A model generated the notes under the pieces. The model was given only the letters and a program-made list of their open reading frames with translations. It made no database searches and was not told where the DNA came from. A DNA stretch of 64,000 bases. Source: Callipepla californica brunnescens. Taxonomy: Eukaryota > Chordata > Aves > Galliformes > Odontophoridae. This document shows positions 37,899-49,600 of this stretch, piece after piece. The stretch covers positions 8,013,591 to 8,077,590 of the forward strand of contig JALIRH010000026.1 of the NCBI GenBank assembly GCA_023055505.1, read 5' to 3'. How positions within the stretch are numbered: the first letter of the stretch is position 1; the number at the start of each line of letters is the position of its first letter. A program made the position numbers and the translations under genes.

Positions 37899-40800
37899 TT
37901 AACGCAAAGACTGAGTATTAGGAGTTTGCCACTTTGTTTTAGGCTTGAGTTCAAAGAAGAAGGCGCCTTCCAGATCACTAGGGGGAGAACTGCTAAGGCT
38001 TTCTTCTCCACTGCTCATATCTTCACAAGAGTCTTCACTAAAAGGAACAGTAGGAAAGATTAGCATCACCAGATAATGAGAACACACCAAACATTAAACG
38101 GCTGGGAAGTATAACCAACCTTTGGCTTTCATTGAAACAGCCACCCTCCGGTATCGTTGGCAACTCAGGAACACTGTAGTAACTGTTCTGAAGATTCTGG
38201 GCTGTGCGCCTTGAAACAATCCAAACTAGCTTTTTATGATCAGGTTTGCAACATTCAGGAGAAGAATAATCTGCCAGGCATTTTGAGACCAGTTCCCTCC
38301 AGTAAAGCAGGTCACAATCGCTTATCTGAGAAGTGAAAAAGCAACCCACTTACTTTACCAAATACAGCCACTCCCTTCACTCTACCTTAAGGAAATAATT
38401 TCATGAAAAAGATTCCTAAGTTAAAAAGCTTTGCGGCTTTTGAAGGTGAACTCCTATAAACATCCTAAAAATGGCTCTGCTCAAGTTTGAGTAACAGTTG
38501 CCCTGTCAGTGGTTGTCAACATTTCCATCATTCACAAATGAAAAAGAACTGGTGATTAATGGAGACCAGAGGCATTTTGAGAGCTTTACACTACTGTCAT
38601 ACAGCAAAACTGACCTCAGAAAGTGTAAGAGGGTCCTACACGGATATGTTCTACAACTGTGTGATGATGCCACCTTCAAAAAATGCCTTAAGGAGCTATT
38701 TGGATCCTCCAAGGCATTGGGTTGCTTCAATTGGATTACAACAGCGCCAAGTCTGTTTTAGACTACAGCCAGTTACAACACGCAGCTAGAAGCTATAAAC
38801 TCTACTAGTTGCTGGAGCAAAAAGAACTAGCCCAGCAGACATTCAGCTCATACAAATGGAGTGGAAGCCTCTCAAGAACAAGTTAAATCAGCTGCCTGTT
38901 TGAACACGTGCATTTAACTAACACTTGTCATTTTACACATTTAACCTAGATTTTAAGCTGTAATCCCTTTACACACCAGGTAGTTGCCAAGATGTGCCAG
39001 TAAGAAATGACTGGCTGACCTCACTCACCATTAAGCAGCAGTTAGATCTTATTTGGCATTCTACCAATGAAACAGTATTAAGAGTTTCAGACATGCTTAA
39101 AGGGCTGTTTCATTGCTTGTCTTAGCTGATGCCAAACACTGTGACCTGTTAAGTCTGCACAGACAGAGCTCCCTCAAATGCAACACTAAATAATAGCCAT
39201 AGCAGTCCCAGCAACTGCATAATTAACCCAAAACTGATTACCTTCGAGTGCTTTTGAACACGCAGAAGTATCTCAAACAGCTCAACAGATTTCAAAGACT
39301 GAACTTCAAGAGTGAGAAGGCACAGAGCCAAGACAGAAGGCTAGAACAACAAACAAAAAAAATGCTGCTCAGCACACACTAATTGAAACCTAAACAGAAG
39401 TCAAAGAAAAGCTACTTTTACTTACTTTTGCTTTAGAAAAGACAAGACGACAGTTGCAAGCTTTCAGCTGTGCTTCCAATTTGTCAAGATTCAATATTTC
39501 TTTCCTGTAAGACACCCAAGAGAAGCAGCATTCATATCAACGAACAGTGACACGTCAGGAAAGCACAAGCAAGGAGTAATCTTCTCTTCAGCCAACATCA
39601 TTTTAAGATGCAGATGCAGAGAAAAAAGCCTTCGCAAGCACACTGATTATCAACACGCCATTCAACTCACCTTTCTGAGGTATGACAGAGTACAATAGTA
39701 TGGTACAAGTGCAAGAAGGTTAAGGCAGTAGTAGCTTTAAATTCAAAGTGCAACTTTTCTGAAATAATCTTCTCCATCCGTTTCAGGTCGGACACAGTGC
39801 ATTTACATTGGCTGATCCGGATGATCTCGTGAGCAGACGGAATATTGCATTCCTCCTCAACCACTCGGGCAGCCAGTTGAAAACAACAAACTCCAATACA
39901 AGACAAATGCTTCGGTTTCACCTAAAAGTAAGAGGAAACCCTGAGTACTCCCCACCCTTAGGTGCTACGCTTATCAAGCAGTGAAATAAACAGCTCACCC
40001 AACCTAGGTGAGCAATTGAGAAACTAAATCTCCACTGAAGTGCAGATATTTTACATCTAAACCTGACAGCAGTCACCTCAAACACCTCAACTAATCATTA
40101 CTAGTTCCACCACTTAAATCTGAAAACACAGCTGGCACAGCCAATAAAGCCGTATCAATCTGCTGCAGGCAAATTGAAGTTCAACAACCGAGCACCCTCT
40201 ATCGAAGTTGTTCCTCATCACTACACTCCGAAGAAATTACAGTGAGAACTGTAGTACCTCACTTCTCCAACCGGCAGTGCTCACCTACCCTCTTTTAAAG
40301 CCCACACAAATCCGGTCTGAGCTTGTTCTAGGCAGTCCTAGCCCCCCACAGCTCACTCCTACCTGTTATTATCTGCCATGTAAGAGAAAAGTGTTTATTT
40401 CACACAACTTGGAAGACTGTCGAATCGAGAACTTCAGGCATTCATTCATTTTGCCAGCTTAGAAATTGGCAACTGACTTCTGTTGGCTTTGTCTACAACA
40501 CAGCATAAACAAGAACCAAAAAACTACTTTCTGCCATTAGGCCCAGCTCTATGCTAAGCTGGGTTGGTCTTCTGCACCTACTTGGTGAAGGCTAGTGACC
40601 TACTGAGGCAAATAAGCTGCGCCGCTACTTATCTTCAGTGGCAAAATGAAACCATAAAGAATTGATAGCATATAACTGCAGTGTAAGCTAGTATTTCATG
40701 CAACAGCTGCTCGTCTTTCAAAGTGACACAGAAGCACTCAGGCAATAGGTTAAAACAAATCAGTAAGCACAACTCACAACTCTTCCCCCTTCTGCTTAAG

Positions 40801-41422
40801 GGAAAGTTCAGACAGAACCTCTACGTTCCCAGTGATGCTACAGCAAGTCTTCATCTCCATAAATTACCTTCATAAGAGCCAAGAACCTGTCCAGGATGTT
40901 AACAGCCAACACGAACGTTTCAGTCGCAAAACCAAAGAAGTTGGTGAGGCTCCAGAGATCTTCCACCTTGGCGTTCCTTTGTCTCGGACACAGGCTGTTT
41001 TCATCCTACAGCAAGAGAAGACGAAATGTAACAGCAGCGACAGCACGGACAGGCAACACTCCCAAAAGTAAGATCTGCTTAGATCAATAGGAAGTTTCGT
41101 ATTGCGTTTTAGCTTTAATCATGGCTTAATCGCTATGATTTGCTTTTCACTTAGGAAAAGTGCAGCGGGCACAGCGAGGCTCGGGTCCCACGCACACATC
41201 AGCTGCCAACTCCCACGGCTGTGCACGCTGACTCCCAGCCTCAGAAGCAGCCACCGAGCGCGGCTGCCCGGCAGCAGGCTCTGCCCAGGGGCCCGACACA
41301 CCCCCCCTCACCTCGGCCGCGCACTCGATGAGGCTGAGCCCCCTCTCGCGGGGCTGGAAGCGGTCCTCCAGCTCCAGGTGGAGGTTCAGCTGGCGGAACA
41401 GCCGCAGCGCCTCGCTGCCCAT
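37899..41422 (-). CDS. CCNG2: Cyclin G2
   Basis: Atypical cyclin that restrains the cell cycle and is reported to associate with PP2A B' and C subunits. Seven coding exons on the minus strand: 41422-41312, 41005-40868, 39921-39671, 39504-39426, 39340-39242, 38325-38120 and 38037-37899. All phases match and the total is 340 residues, against 344 in human. Recognisable blocks in order are RFQPRERGLSLIE; the cyclin box with TNFFGFATETFVLAVN and LDRFLALMK; VKPKHLSCIGVC; MEKIISEKLHFE; YHTIVLCHTSER; LVFSKAK/PSVLALC; YWRELVSKCLADYSSPECC; and the G2-specific end YYSVPELPTIPEGGCF with an acidic Ser-rich SEDSCEDMSSGEES tail. The ATG at 41422 is inside a CpG island. The frame continues upstream without a better Met, so the first residues are slightly less certain. 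CCNG1 is excluded by the C-terminal extension. Confidence 0.97.
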
Positions 41423-42024
41423 CTCCGCGCCGCCGGGACAAAGGGAACCGGCCGCCCGCCCCTCACCGGGGGGCGATCCCGCAGCGCCGGGGACGCGAAC
41501 CGCGGGCCCCGGGAGCTGGGTTCCCGTCACCGCACGGACGCGGGTGGGCCCCGCCGCGGGCACCGCATCCAGGCAGGGCGGCCCGCGCCCCCGCTCGCCG
41601 CCCCGCAGCGAGACCCGGCGCTGCCCGCGCTGCGACCGCCGCCGCCGCCCCGGCCCCGCATCAAAATGGAGGCGGCGCGGCCCCGCCCCCGTGTTTTTGT
41701 TCTGCCGGGCCGCAGATGGCCCCGCGCGGAGCGCTCCCCGCGAGGCCCGGCCGGTGAAGCGCCGCGCGGAGGTAAAATAGTCCCGCGGGCAGCCGCGCAC
41801 CCTAGCGGAGACACGAAGGGTCCCGGAGGCCGGAACGCGCCGCGATCAACCGGCAGCTTCCCCCGGGCGCGGCAGCCTGGACAAAACACCGCTTCCTCCA
41901 GAAAAGCACCGGACCCCGGCGGAGGGATACGTCACGCGGACGCACCGCTCCTTTAAAGGGCCGCGGGACCTTTGTGCCTCCCTGTCCTGTTTTAAAAAGT
42001 CCGCCCAGGCATTCCCCCATCCTG

Positions 42025-42151
42025 ATTGGCCCGCGCTCCCCGGCGGCTGATTGGCTGGCGGCTCCGCCTCCCCCCACCCCTCTCCGTTTCCCCACCCGTT
42101 GTTTACCGGCGGCGATTGGTCGCCGAGAGAGGGCGGGCGTCTCCTGATTGG
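42025..42151 (-). promoter_or_regulatory. CCNG2: Cluster of four CCAAT (NF-Y) boxes
   Basis: ATTGG on the plus strand (CCAAT for CCNG2) at 42025-42029, 42050-42054, 42115-42119 and 42147-42151. Start-to-start spacings are 25, 65 and 32 bases. Most have the flanks preferred by NF-Y (CTGATTGG, GCGATTGG). Multiple CCAAT boxes about 30 bases apart are typical of cell-cycle promoters. Confidence 0.7.
42099..42106 (-). promoter_or_regulatory. CCNG2: FOXO (DAF-16 family) binding element
   Basis: GTAAACAA in the gene's direction, an exact match to the FOXO consensus, between the second and third CCAAT boxes. Mammalian CCNG2 is an established direct FOXO target, so the site is expected to mediate induction when PI3K/AKT signalling is low. 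Confidence 0.65.
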
Positions 42152-42269
42152 TCGGCGAGCGCTACCTCCGCCCCGCCTTCTGCTGCCGGCCTTAGCAACC
42201 GTGACGCGGCTGGGCGCGTGTCGCCCCCGGCCCTGCAGCGATGGCGGCACGGCTCACAGCCCACGTCAC

Positions 42270-45200
42270 CCGGATAATAACACAGCTGTTCATTTGGAGC
42301 AGCGGTTTCCTCTGAACCTCTTAAACAAAGCACTCTGCGCAAGTGGCGGCCAGTGATTAATCTAACTGCCCTACCGCAATCCCGTTACGCTGGTAAGGAG
42401 GACAGTGGCACAGGGAAAGCAGCAGAACTGCTCAGTCTGGCCAGCAAAAAGCGCTGGAGATATGACTGTCCCCATAAACCAAACTGCTGGTTAGGAGCTT
42501 AGCCTAATTCTGGGGGAAGAACGAGTCCAGCCTAGCCAGGACGCAGGAGGCAACATCTCATGAATGACCTAGTATATTCACCAAGCATAACTCAGGTTCA
42601 TTTGAGAATATAAGGAAGGCATCCAACACCAAGAGAGCCCGCGTCAAAAGCAATTAGCCCCAGAATTCTTCCCCACCCGCCTTGTGAACTGCTGGTTCCT
42701 TCTGTCATAGTTCCCCGAGAGGAACTTGAATTACACGGAATGATTTGACAGCTGCGTGGTTGTTTTTTCACAGAGTGGAGTAACATAGATCCTTTAAGGA
42801 AATAAAATAGCTCAGTGCTTACACTTTTATAAATATATATCTAATCTATTTTTACAAATATATATCTAAAGGTTTTGTGCACGTGGCTCAGAAATATTTT
42901 GCAGATTCTGTTGGTTTTAGTAGCAGCAAACCAGTTCCTGGTGACAAAAGCTTTCAAACCTGAAGCCTTTGTATAGGCTTCCCTTGACCAGGCCCTTTCA
43001 AAAGGAGCGATTCTAGAGATAAAATGCCTCATAGATCTTCTAGAATTTAAGATTTCTTCACCTGCCGGCCCGTACAGGACAATGCCACTGGGTCCTCTAG
43101 TGGCTGTAGGAGTAAATGAGCGGATACAGCTCCTGCCTTCGGTACAGAAGGATGCAATTTCCCTTCTCACCTTGTGCTAATGGCAGTTGATCAAGTTCAG
43201 AGTTCGTAAATTAATGAATTTATTCAGATTTATTTCACGCTTTCTCAATGAAAGGGCGCAAGGCTTGCCAGTCAGGGCAATGTAATGTTGGTGCTAAGAA
43301 AGATGTCTGCTGGCAACATGAGCACGTAGAGTGACATGAAAAGACAGTGCATAGATGTCTCAGACCCCATCCCAAGTTCAAAATAGCAGTTGAATTTAGG
43401 AAGGTGCAGAAAAAAAAGGGTCCCGTCTTATTTGCTCGGGAGAAGGGAGCTATCCTTAGAGGAAAATATTTTGAGCAGGCGAGATCCAAACACAAACCAA
43501 CGGAGACGGGATAAGTTTAGAACAGACTAAATGCTTTTAGAGATGGTGATTTTGTTTTTCCGGCAGAAAATAACATCTAACAATACTAATGGCTGGTGAG
43601 AGGAATTTTCATAAGAAAAGCAAGCTCACCACAAAGGGAAATGCAAGTTAGTCTACACCAGAGCACTTAAAACCGCACAGCTCTGTTGTTCAAGTGCAAT
43701 TGCTTTGTTTTGCAAAGACAAAGCTTACATTGGATGGTCGTCCTGACATGGTTTTCAGACCCACCCCCACATGGATCCTGGAAGCTCAGTTTATATTTCT
43801 GGACATTTATCTAAGCTGCATCCTCACCTGTATGATCTGGTTTCACTGAAGATAGTTCAAACTGCCTCGAGAGGTTTTTGTGAATCGCCTCTGACAACAG
43901 AAACTTAACTTCAGGCTTCCAAGGCAAGGTTACTGGAAGAGAGGGATCAGAAAGCGTGTGAGAAAACACGTCGTTTCAGAAAATGCTTGTATTCCCCATA
44001 CAATGGCTGGCATGACACTTGTAAAACTCGGCTAAAAATTGAATTGCTTGTAGCAAGTGCCTAGTGCTAAAATCTTGTTTTGTGAAGAAAATTCTAAGCC
44101 CTCAATGGATAATTTTCACTGATGTGAAAGGGTTTTGTTCCAGGAATAACTTGGTGGATAGGCCCGAATCAATTACTTCATGGCTCTGAGCATGCTGGCA
44201 TACGGTATGCTGGTATGGTATGGTATGACAGAAATCTGTCATCCTTAATACCAGAGCATTAGAAAATGGCCAGACAAAGGGAGAGCTGTTCAGCGAGCCT
44301 GATGCTTTGCCTATGTTTTCATGAAGATATCCCTATGAAGAGTTGTAAAATCTATACTGTCAAGGAGACAGCTGCCAGAGTTACAAGCACAGTGCCCAGT
44401 GCAATCTACTTCTGTCGTGTTACCAAAACTAATTTCCAGGGCCTTGAAAATGGCTCTGACATGAGAAGAGGAAGCTGGAACCGCACCCACACACGGGGTT
44501 AACTCTCAGGTAAAGATGAGAAGGGGAAGGCAGTTGTCAACAATGACTTCACCTATGGCCACGTAGAGAGTATTCTCAGTTCAGCTGCTCACAGGCTGCT
44601 TATTGCTGCCCCACCTTGTTCAAATTCCCCTCTGTGTAACAAAGAAAATGGAAGCAACCAGGAAGGACTCCCAATCTGTGGCACATATGATTGCTTACCC
44701 AGTCAGTAAAATTATTATTCATGATCTCTGCACTGAGTGAATTCAGGAGCTCTTCCTATTAGCCCCCTTGCAGCTCCTTTGTGAGCCAGCTCAGTCTCAC
44801 TGGTTTCCATTACAGCTATTGTCAGAGGTCTGTATTCCATCTACAAGTCAATTAAAATATTGCGTCCTGTTTTTGTTTTTGTTTTTGAACATAATAATAT
44901 CAAATGCATATATCAGTTTCCTGCAGGGAGTATTTGTAACGGCAGCTGAAGATGCAGACCTGATTCTGATCCTGCTGACATTGCTGTGCACCAAGGGTAA
45001 TATTTTAGGAGCCAGTAATTACACCGAATGTCTGAGCAACGTGCTTCAGTGCTTTTATGGCAATAACTTGCCTTCAGTGCACGTTAAATTGTCTGAAAGG
45101 AAGCTGTATGTTTCAATAACCTTGTGCTTGTCTGAGCGTGACCACGTAACTAGCATTTTGCTTAAAGGCCTCTTAATAGCTGTTTGTAACTGGAAGGTGT

Positions 45201-46330
45201 GTTTTATTCACTGTACATCCTTGTCACTTATTTCAAGTGGATTCTTTTATTGAACTGACAAGATAATTCCAGGCAACCTTGTACTTAAGGCTTTCAGAAG
45301 TGTGGTGTTTTTTCTTTCTTTCTTTTTTTTTAGAAAGGTAGTTGTGCATAATTTCCGAAGGCATTTTCAAAATGGTGCGGGTTCTGCTTAAATGGAATTT
45401 AAATTAGTCGTTAAAAGTTATGCCAAGAACAAAGAGCAGTCACCTTTCTGAGTGCACCGCCAGCAAGCTGCTGAGTGAAATGGCTTGCTAGGAGGCACTG
45501 CTGTAGTCCTTCCAGTGGCATTGTTAAGCATACCTCCTCTTCAGTCACCGGTTAGAAATGAACTGTTTGGGCCAACTTCTGTACTTTGCATGGGGATAAC
45601 CATTAAGTGTAAATAACAAATCGGACAGCCTGTATTTTCTTCCCTTTGTCAGACGACTGCGGCACCTTCTTTCACGTCAAGCTCATTGGTGCATGAAGTC
45701 CTTCTTGCCTTTCCCTCCAGTATTTGATTCCACAAGACTGATTGCTGTGTGCTAGCGTGAAAGGACACGTACACATTTCCATGCACGGAACCACAGATGT
45801 TTTCCAAGCAACAGCTGCGGGAGCGTTTCCAGCATAGCTCCATCCTAAGCTCCCGATTTCACTAACATTCCCTGAATGCTTGCCAGAAGCAGTAATGCAG
45901 ACGTACGGTCAGTATGTGGCCGTGCTGGATCTGTCTAGCTCAAGAGTTCAGACTGCATAACCTCGTATTTAGGATCGTGTATCACATGGTTCTGTCCAAC
46001 ACCTTGCTTGATCGGCAGCTGCTCTCCTCCTGCTGTCACTGCAGCCAAGCTCCCATCACTTTCAGTGGCACAAGCCAGAGGAAGACTGCTGTAGTCAGCT
46101 GAGCTGCCAGGTGACTTGTAGCAAGCCGGAATGCGTGCCAGTTTTGTGAAATCTGCAGCCTCTCCTCTATCCAAATAAGCGTGACCCAAAGAGAAGTACA
46201 AGTCACTATGTTTCCGGGCATACAGTGTAGTATGTGAATGTCCTGAGCATAGAATGGAGTATGTACTGGGCGTACAATGAAGCAGCCACGGTAATTAGCT
46301 CAGTTTAAGAAGCCACAGGCGCGGGAGGAA
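42270..46330. other. Non-coding interval between CCNG2 and the HERC gene
   Basis: The two genes diverge from this 4 kb. No exon was recognised. A 161-codon open frame at 44768-45253 has no family resemblance, no CpG island and a composition like its surroundings. A short GGTAT-type simple repeat lies around 44200-44226. Confidence 0.5.
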
Positions 46331-46620
46331 CCAAAGTCGGGCACTGCCGGCTTTCGGTTTCCATTTCCCCGGCGGGGCGGGGCGGTCAGCGGGCAACCCG
46401 GGAGCTGTCCGCCGGGAAGCGAGAGCCGGGCTCCGGCTGCAGGGCATCGCGGGATGGCGGGGGCTCGGCAGCGGCAGCGGCGGGCCAGGAGGCGGCTGAG
46501 CGGGATGACGAGGAGGGCCCCGCGGGAGCCGCACGATGCCGGAGGTGCGCGGCGGGGTGGCCCAGGGGACCGGGACGGGTCGTGGTTTGCAGAGGGCCGA
46601 TCGCTTTTAGAGCAGGCGGA
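46330..46620 (+). promoter_or_regulatory. CpG-rich promoter and first exon of the HERC gene
   Basis: GC-rich block that begins just upstream of the interferon-response element, includes GC boxes (GGCGGGGCGGGGCGG, 46371-46385), and covers coding exon 1. No TATA box was seen. Confidence 0.7.
46352..46369 (-). promoter_or_regulatory. Interferon-stimulated response element (triple GAAA)
   Basis: On the minus strand the bases read GGAAATGGAAACCGAAAG, three GAAA half-sites spaced by two bases. The core GAAATGGAAACC fits the ISRE consensus GAAANNGAAACY exactly. It lies about 85 bases upstream of the HERC ATG, directly beside GC boxes. ISRE function does not depend on orientation. This strongly suggests ISGF3/IRF control, as for mammalian HERC5 and HERC6. 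Confidence 0.8.
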
Positions 46621-49600
46621 GCGGCAGGCAGAGGTGGCGATGACTTGAGAAGATGCTGCATTAGGAGGGAGCAGAAATGGTTAAGGTGCTTAGCGTGACT
46701 GCCGTGTTCATCTCTGCTTGTTGTGCAGAACGCGTGCGCTCGGAGAGAAAAGGGGACGTGAAGTGTTCGAACTGTGATGAAACGCATATACTCGTTTGCT
46801 CCTGCGATGGAAAGTTTTATGAACGCTGGACCACGGCTCCAAACAAAATCTTTAAGCCAAAGTAAGAATCTTTCGCGGGGTAGTGGTCAGAGAAAACAGC
46901 CTGCTCTTCCTAAAGGTAACATTCAAGGAACTTGGGCGTACTCCTACTGTAAAGAAGAAACATGCTCCTGGAACCCAAAAATTCCTCTTCATTTTTGTTC
47001 AGCAAGAAATGCTCTGATTTTGACTTTAAAACCAAGCTCTGAGCTGACTGAGATGCAGTTGATACAGGTTCCTCTCAAAACTTTGTAACGATTGCTAGAT
47101 ATATACCAGTGCAATGACACGTGGCTTGGGAAAGCTGCGTGTGAAAGACCCAAGCCCACCTGAACCTTGCCATCATCTCACTGATCCCTGGCGTTAACCA
47201 GCTTGTAAAACTGGCACAGCAGTTGGCTTGTTGGATGTTCTGTTAACTTGCCCAAGGATGAGCCTGATGCCGCTCAAGCTTCCTCTGGTGCAAACCACAT
47301 TCAGGTCAGTTAGTGCAGCTGAAGGAGGCTGGTGTTAAGAGCAGAGTGAATGGACTGTGAGATGACTGATATTTTTCTACGTAAATACTTCTGAAAATGC
47401 TAGGACGTGGTGAGCAGAGTATATTTTTCTTTTACTTTGTCTGACGGTACAGCATCTATTTTGACATGGTATTTTTTCCTTATCTTTGTAGGCTGGTGAA
47501 AGAACTGGGAAACCATGACATTGTTCAAGTAGCCTGTGGAGACTATCACTCCATGGCTCTGTCCAAAGGTAGCCTCTTTTGTGCACTCTTTTTCTCCAAG
47601 TGGAAGTTGCATTTGACAGGCTTGTTCAGAAGGGAATGTTTGAACTATATCCAGTAGTTAGTGACACCATCCGTGAGTAATTAGCAATAGGCAGAGGACA
47701 CAAAGTGTGATTGCTGTCAGCTACTTTTTCTTTCCAACACGAAAGGACTTGCAGTTCTCTTTCTCTAATTCCTTAGCACTACGTCTCCTCAAAGGCTTGT
47801 TTTGGACAGCAAATGTGGCCACCTCACTCTACACTCACCAGATCTGCTCATTTTTAAGTCCGAGATCTTCTCTGGATGGAAAATTATTGAAAGTGTGGCT
47901 TGAGATGTGGTAACAGACTTTGATGAATCATGTAGACTGCATGGGCCTGTCTTGAAGGGTATGGAAGGACATAGGGAGATGTAAATACTGATTACGGTCT
48001 CACCTAGGAGCTAGATCTCTGAAACCGGCACTGATTCTCACTCTCAAAGTACAAAGACTCAAGGAAAGCATGACACCGAGCTTTTTTTGTTGTTGTTGCA
48101 TGTGTGAAGGAGGTAATCTCTTCGCCTGGGGCCTGAATACCCGTGGACAGCTTGGAGTGGGGAGCCAGGACCCGCACATCCCCAAACCACAGCTGGTGAA
48201 AGGACTAAAGGGCATCCCACTTGCTCAAATTGCTGCTGGAGGAGATCACAGTGCTGTTGTGTCACTCTCTGGAGCTGTGTACTCCTGGGGAAAGAACAAG
48301 TTTGGACAGCTGGGACTTGGACACACAGAAGGTATGAAAAGAAAGCAGTTTAAGAGCAGAGCAGTGGGAATATCGGTGAGCTTTTTTTTGCAGACATAGG
48401 AATGGTTCAGGAATGCTAAGCCTGTTTGGAACAGCAGTGGGCAGCAAAGCCTTGGCAGGAAAGTATAACTGGATAAGTTTTTGTTCTGAAGCTATTTCAT
48501 CCTGACCTGGAAATGCATGCAGAGACAAGGGATTTATGGGTTATATCTCTGCAGAAAATTTGCCACCTTCCTCACAAGGGCAGCAGAGGGGCAGCACTTA
48601 TCTCTCTGGTGACAGCAACAAGACCCAAGGGAACAGCATGCAGCAGTGTCAAGGAAGGATCAGGCTGGGGATTAGGAAAAGGTTCTTCACCAGAGAGCGG
48701 TTAGGGCCTGGAACAGACTGTCTGGGACAGTGGTTGTGTGCCCAAGCCGACAGAGTGCAGGAAGATTACGCTTTCAGATATGGGATTTGATTTTTGACTA
48801 GTTCTGTGTGGAGCCAGGAGTTGGACACGATGATCCTCGTGGGTCCCTTCCAAGTTGGGAGATTCTGTGATTCTATGATCATTTTATATGGCCAAGTAAA
48901 TGGGCCATAAAAATATATGTAATAAGTAACTATATATAACTACATATATATATATATATATATATATGTAATAAGTAACTATATGTTAGAAGTAAATATA
49001 AATAGAACTATATGTCTCATAGATCTCTTTTCAGACCTGTTATATCTATATAAGTGCAGTCTTGCACGAAATACATTTCTTTAATTTTCTGTGAACACAA
49101 GGTGAGAGAAGAATTTGTCTTCAAACCTAAAAGACAAGCGCAGAATTGCCTTAGCCAGATAGAATCTCAAGTTACTGGAATATTAGTATGTCCAGCTCCT
49201 TGAAAGTCAGATATTTTGAAGCCAAGTACTTTTTGACAAACAAACATGAAAGCGCTGCATTTTATTTCAGACTTAGTTAAAATGAATAGAAAAAGTACCA
49301 CGAACTAGTCTGAACACGATGAGAAAGGGCTTGTTGTAGTGGAGGGCAGAAAGCAACTCCAAATGACGTCATAAATACATGAACTGCTGTAAGATAGCAC
49401 TGTAAAATGCTAAAAATGTATTTCCTAAATCTTTATTTGTGTGAGACCCCCTCAGCACTTTAGCTGTACTGTATTTTCTTTCCAGATATGCACCACCCAT
49501 CATACGTTGAAGCATTAGAGCGCTGGAAGGCTGTATTTATCTCATGCGGGGCAGACCACACTGCAGTTCTCTCCAAGGTGAATCTGAAATTGAAACTCAG

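Larger units (their letters stand above)
41160..42260 (-). promoter_or_regulatory. CCNG2: CpG-island promoter and first exon of CCNG2
   Basis: About 1.1 kb, very rich in G, C and CpG against an AT-rich background, starting in CCNG2 exon 1 and extending upstream. It holds GC boxes and four CCAAT boxes in the gene's sense direction (seen on the plus strand as ATTGG). It also holds a consensus FOXO element at 42099-42106. No start-site-defining TATA box was seen. The CCAAT cluster suggests initiation around 41.9-42.0 kb, hence either a long 5'UTR or an unrecognised non-coding first exon. Confidence 0.8.

Noticed and set aside
41102..41956. 284-codon plus-strand open frame across the CCNG2 CpG island
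   Set aside because: It is antisense to CCNG2 exon 1 and its promoter, is Arg/Pro/Gly/Ala-rich as expected from CpG-rich DNA lacking AT-rich stop codons, and resembles no family.
44768..45253. 161-codon plus-strand open frame between CCNG2 and HERC
   Set aside because: No recognisable domain or homologue, no promoter or CpG island, and composition equal to its surroundings; likely chance.
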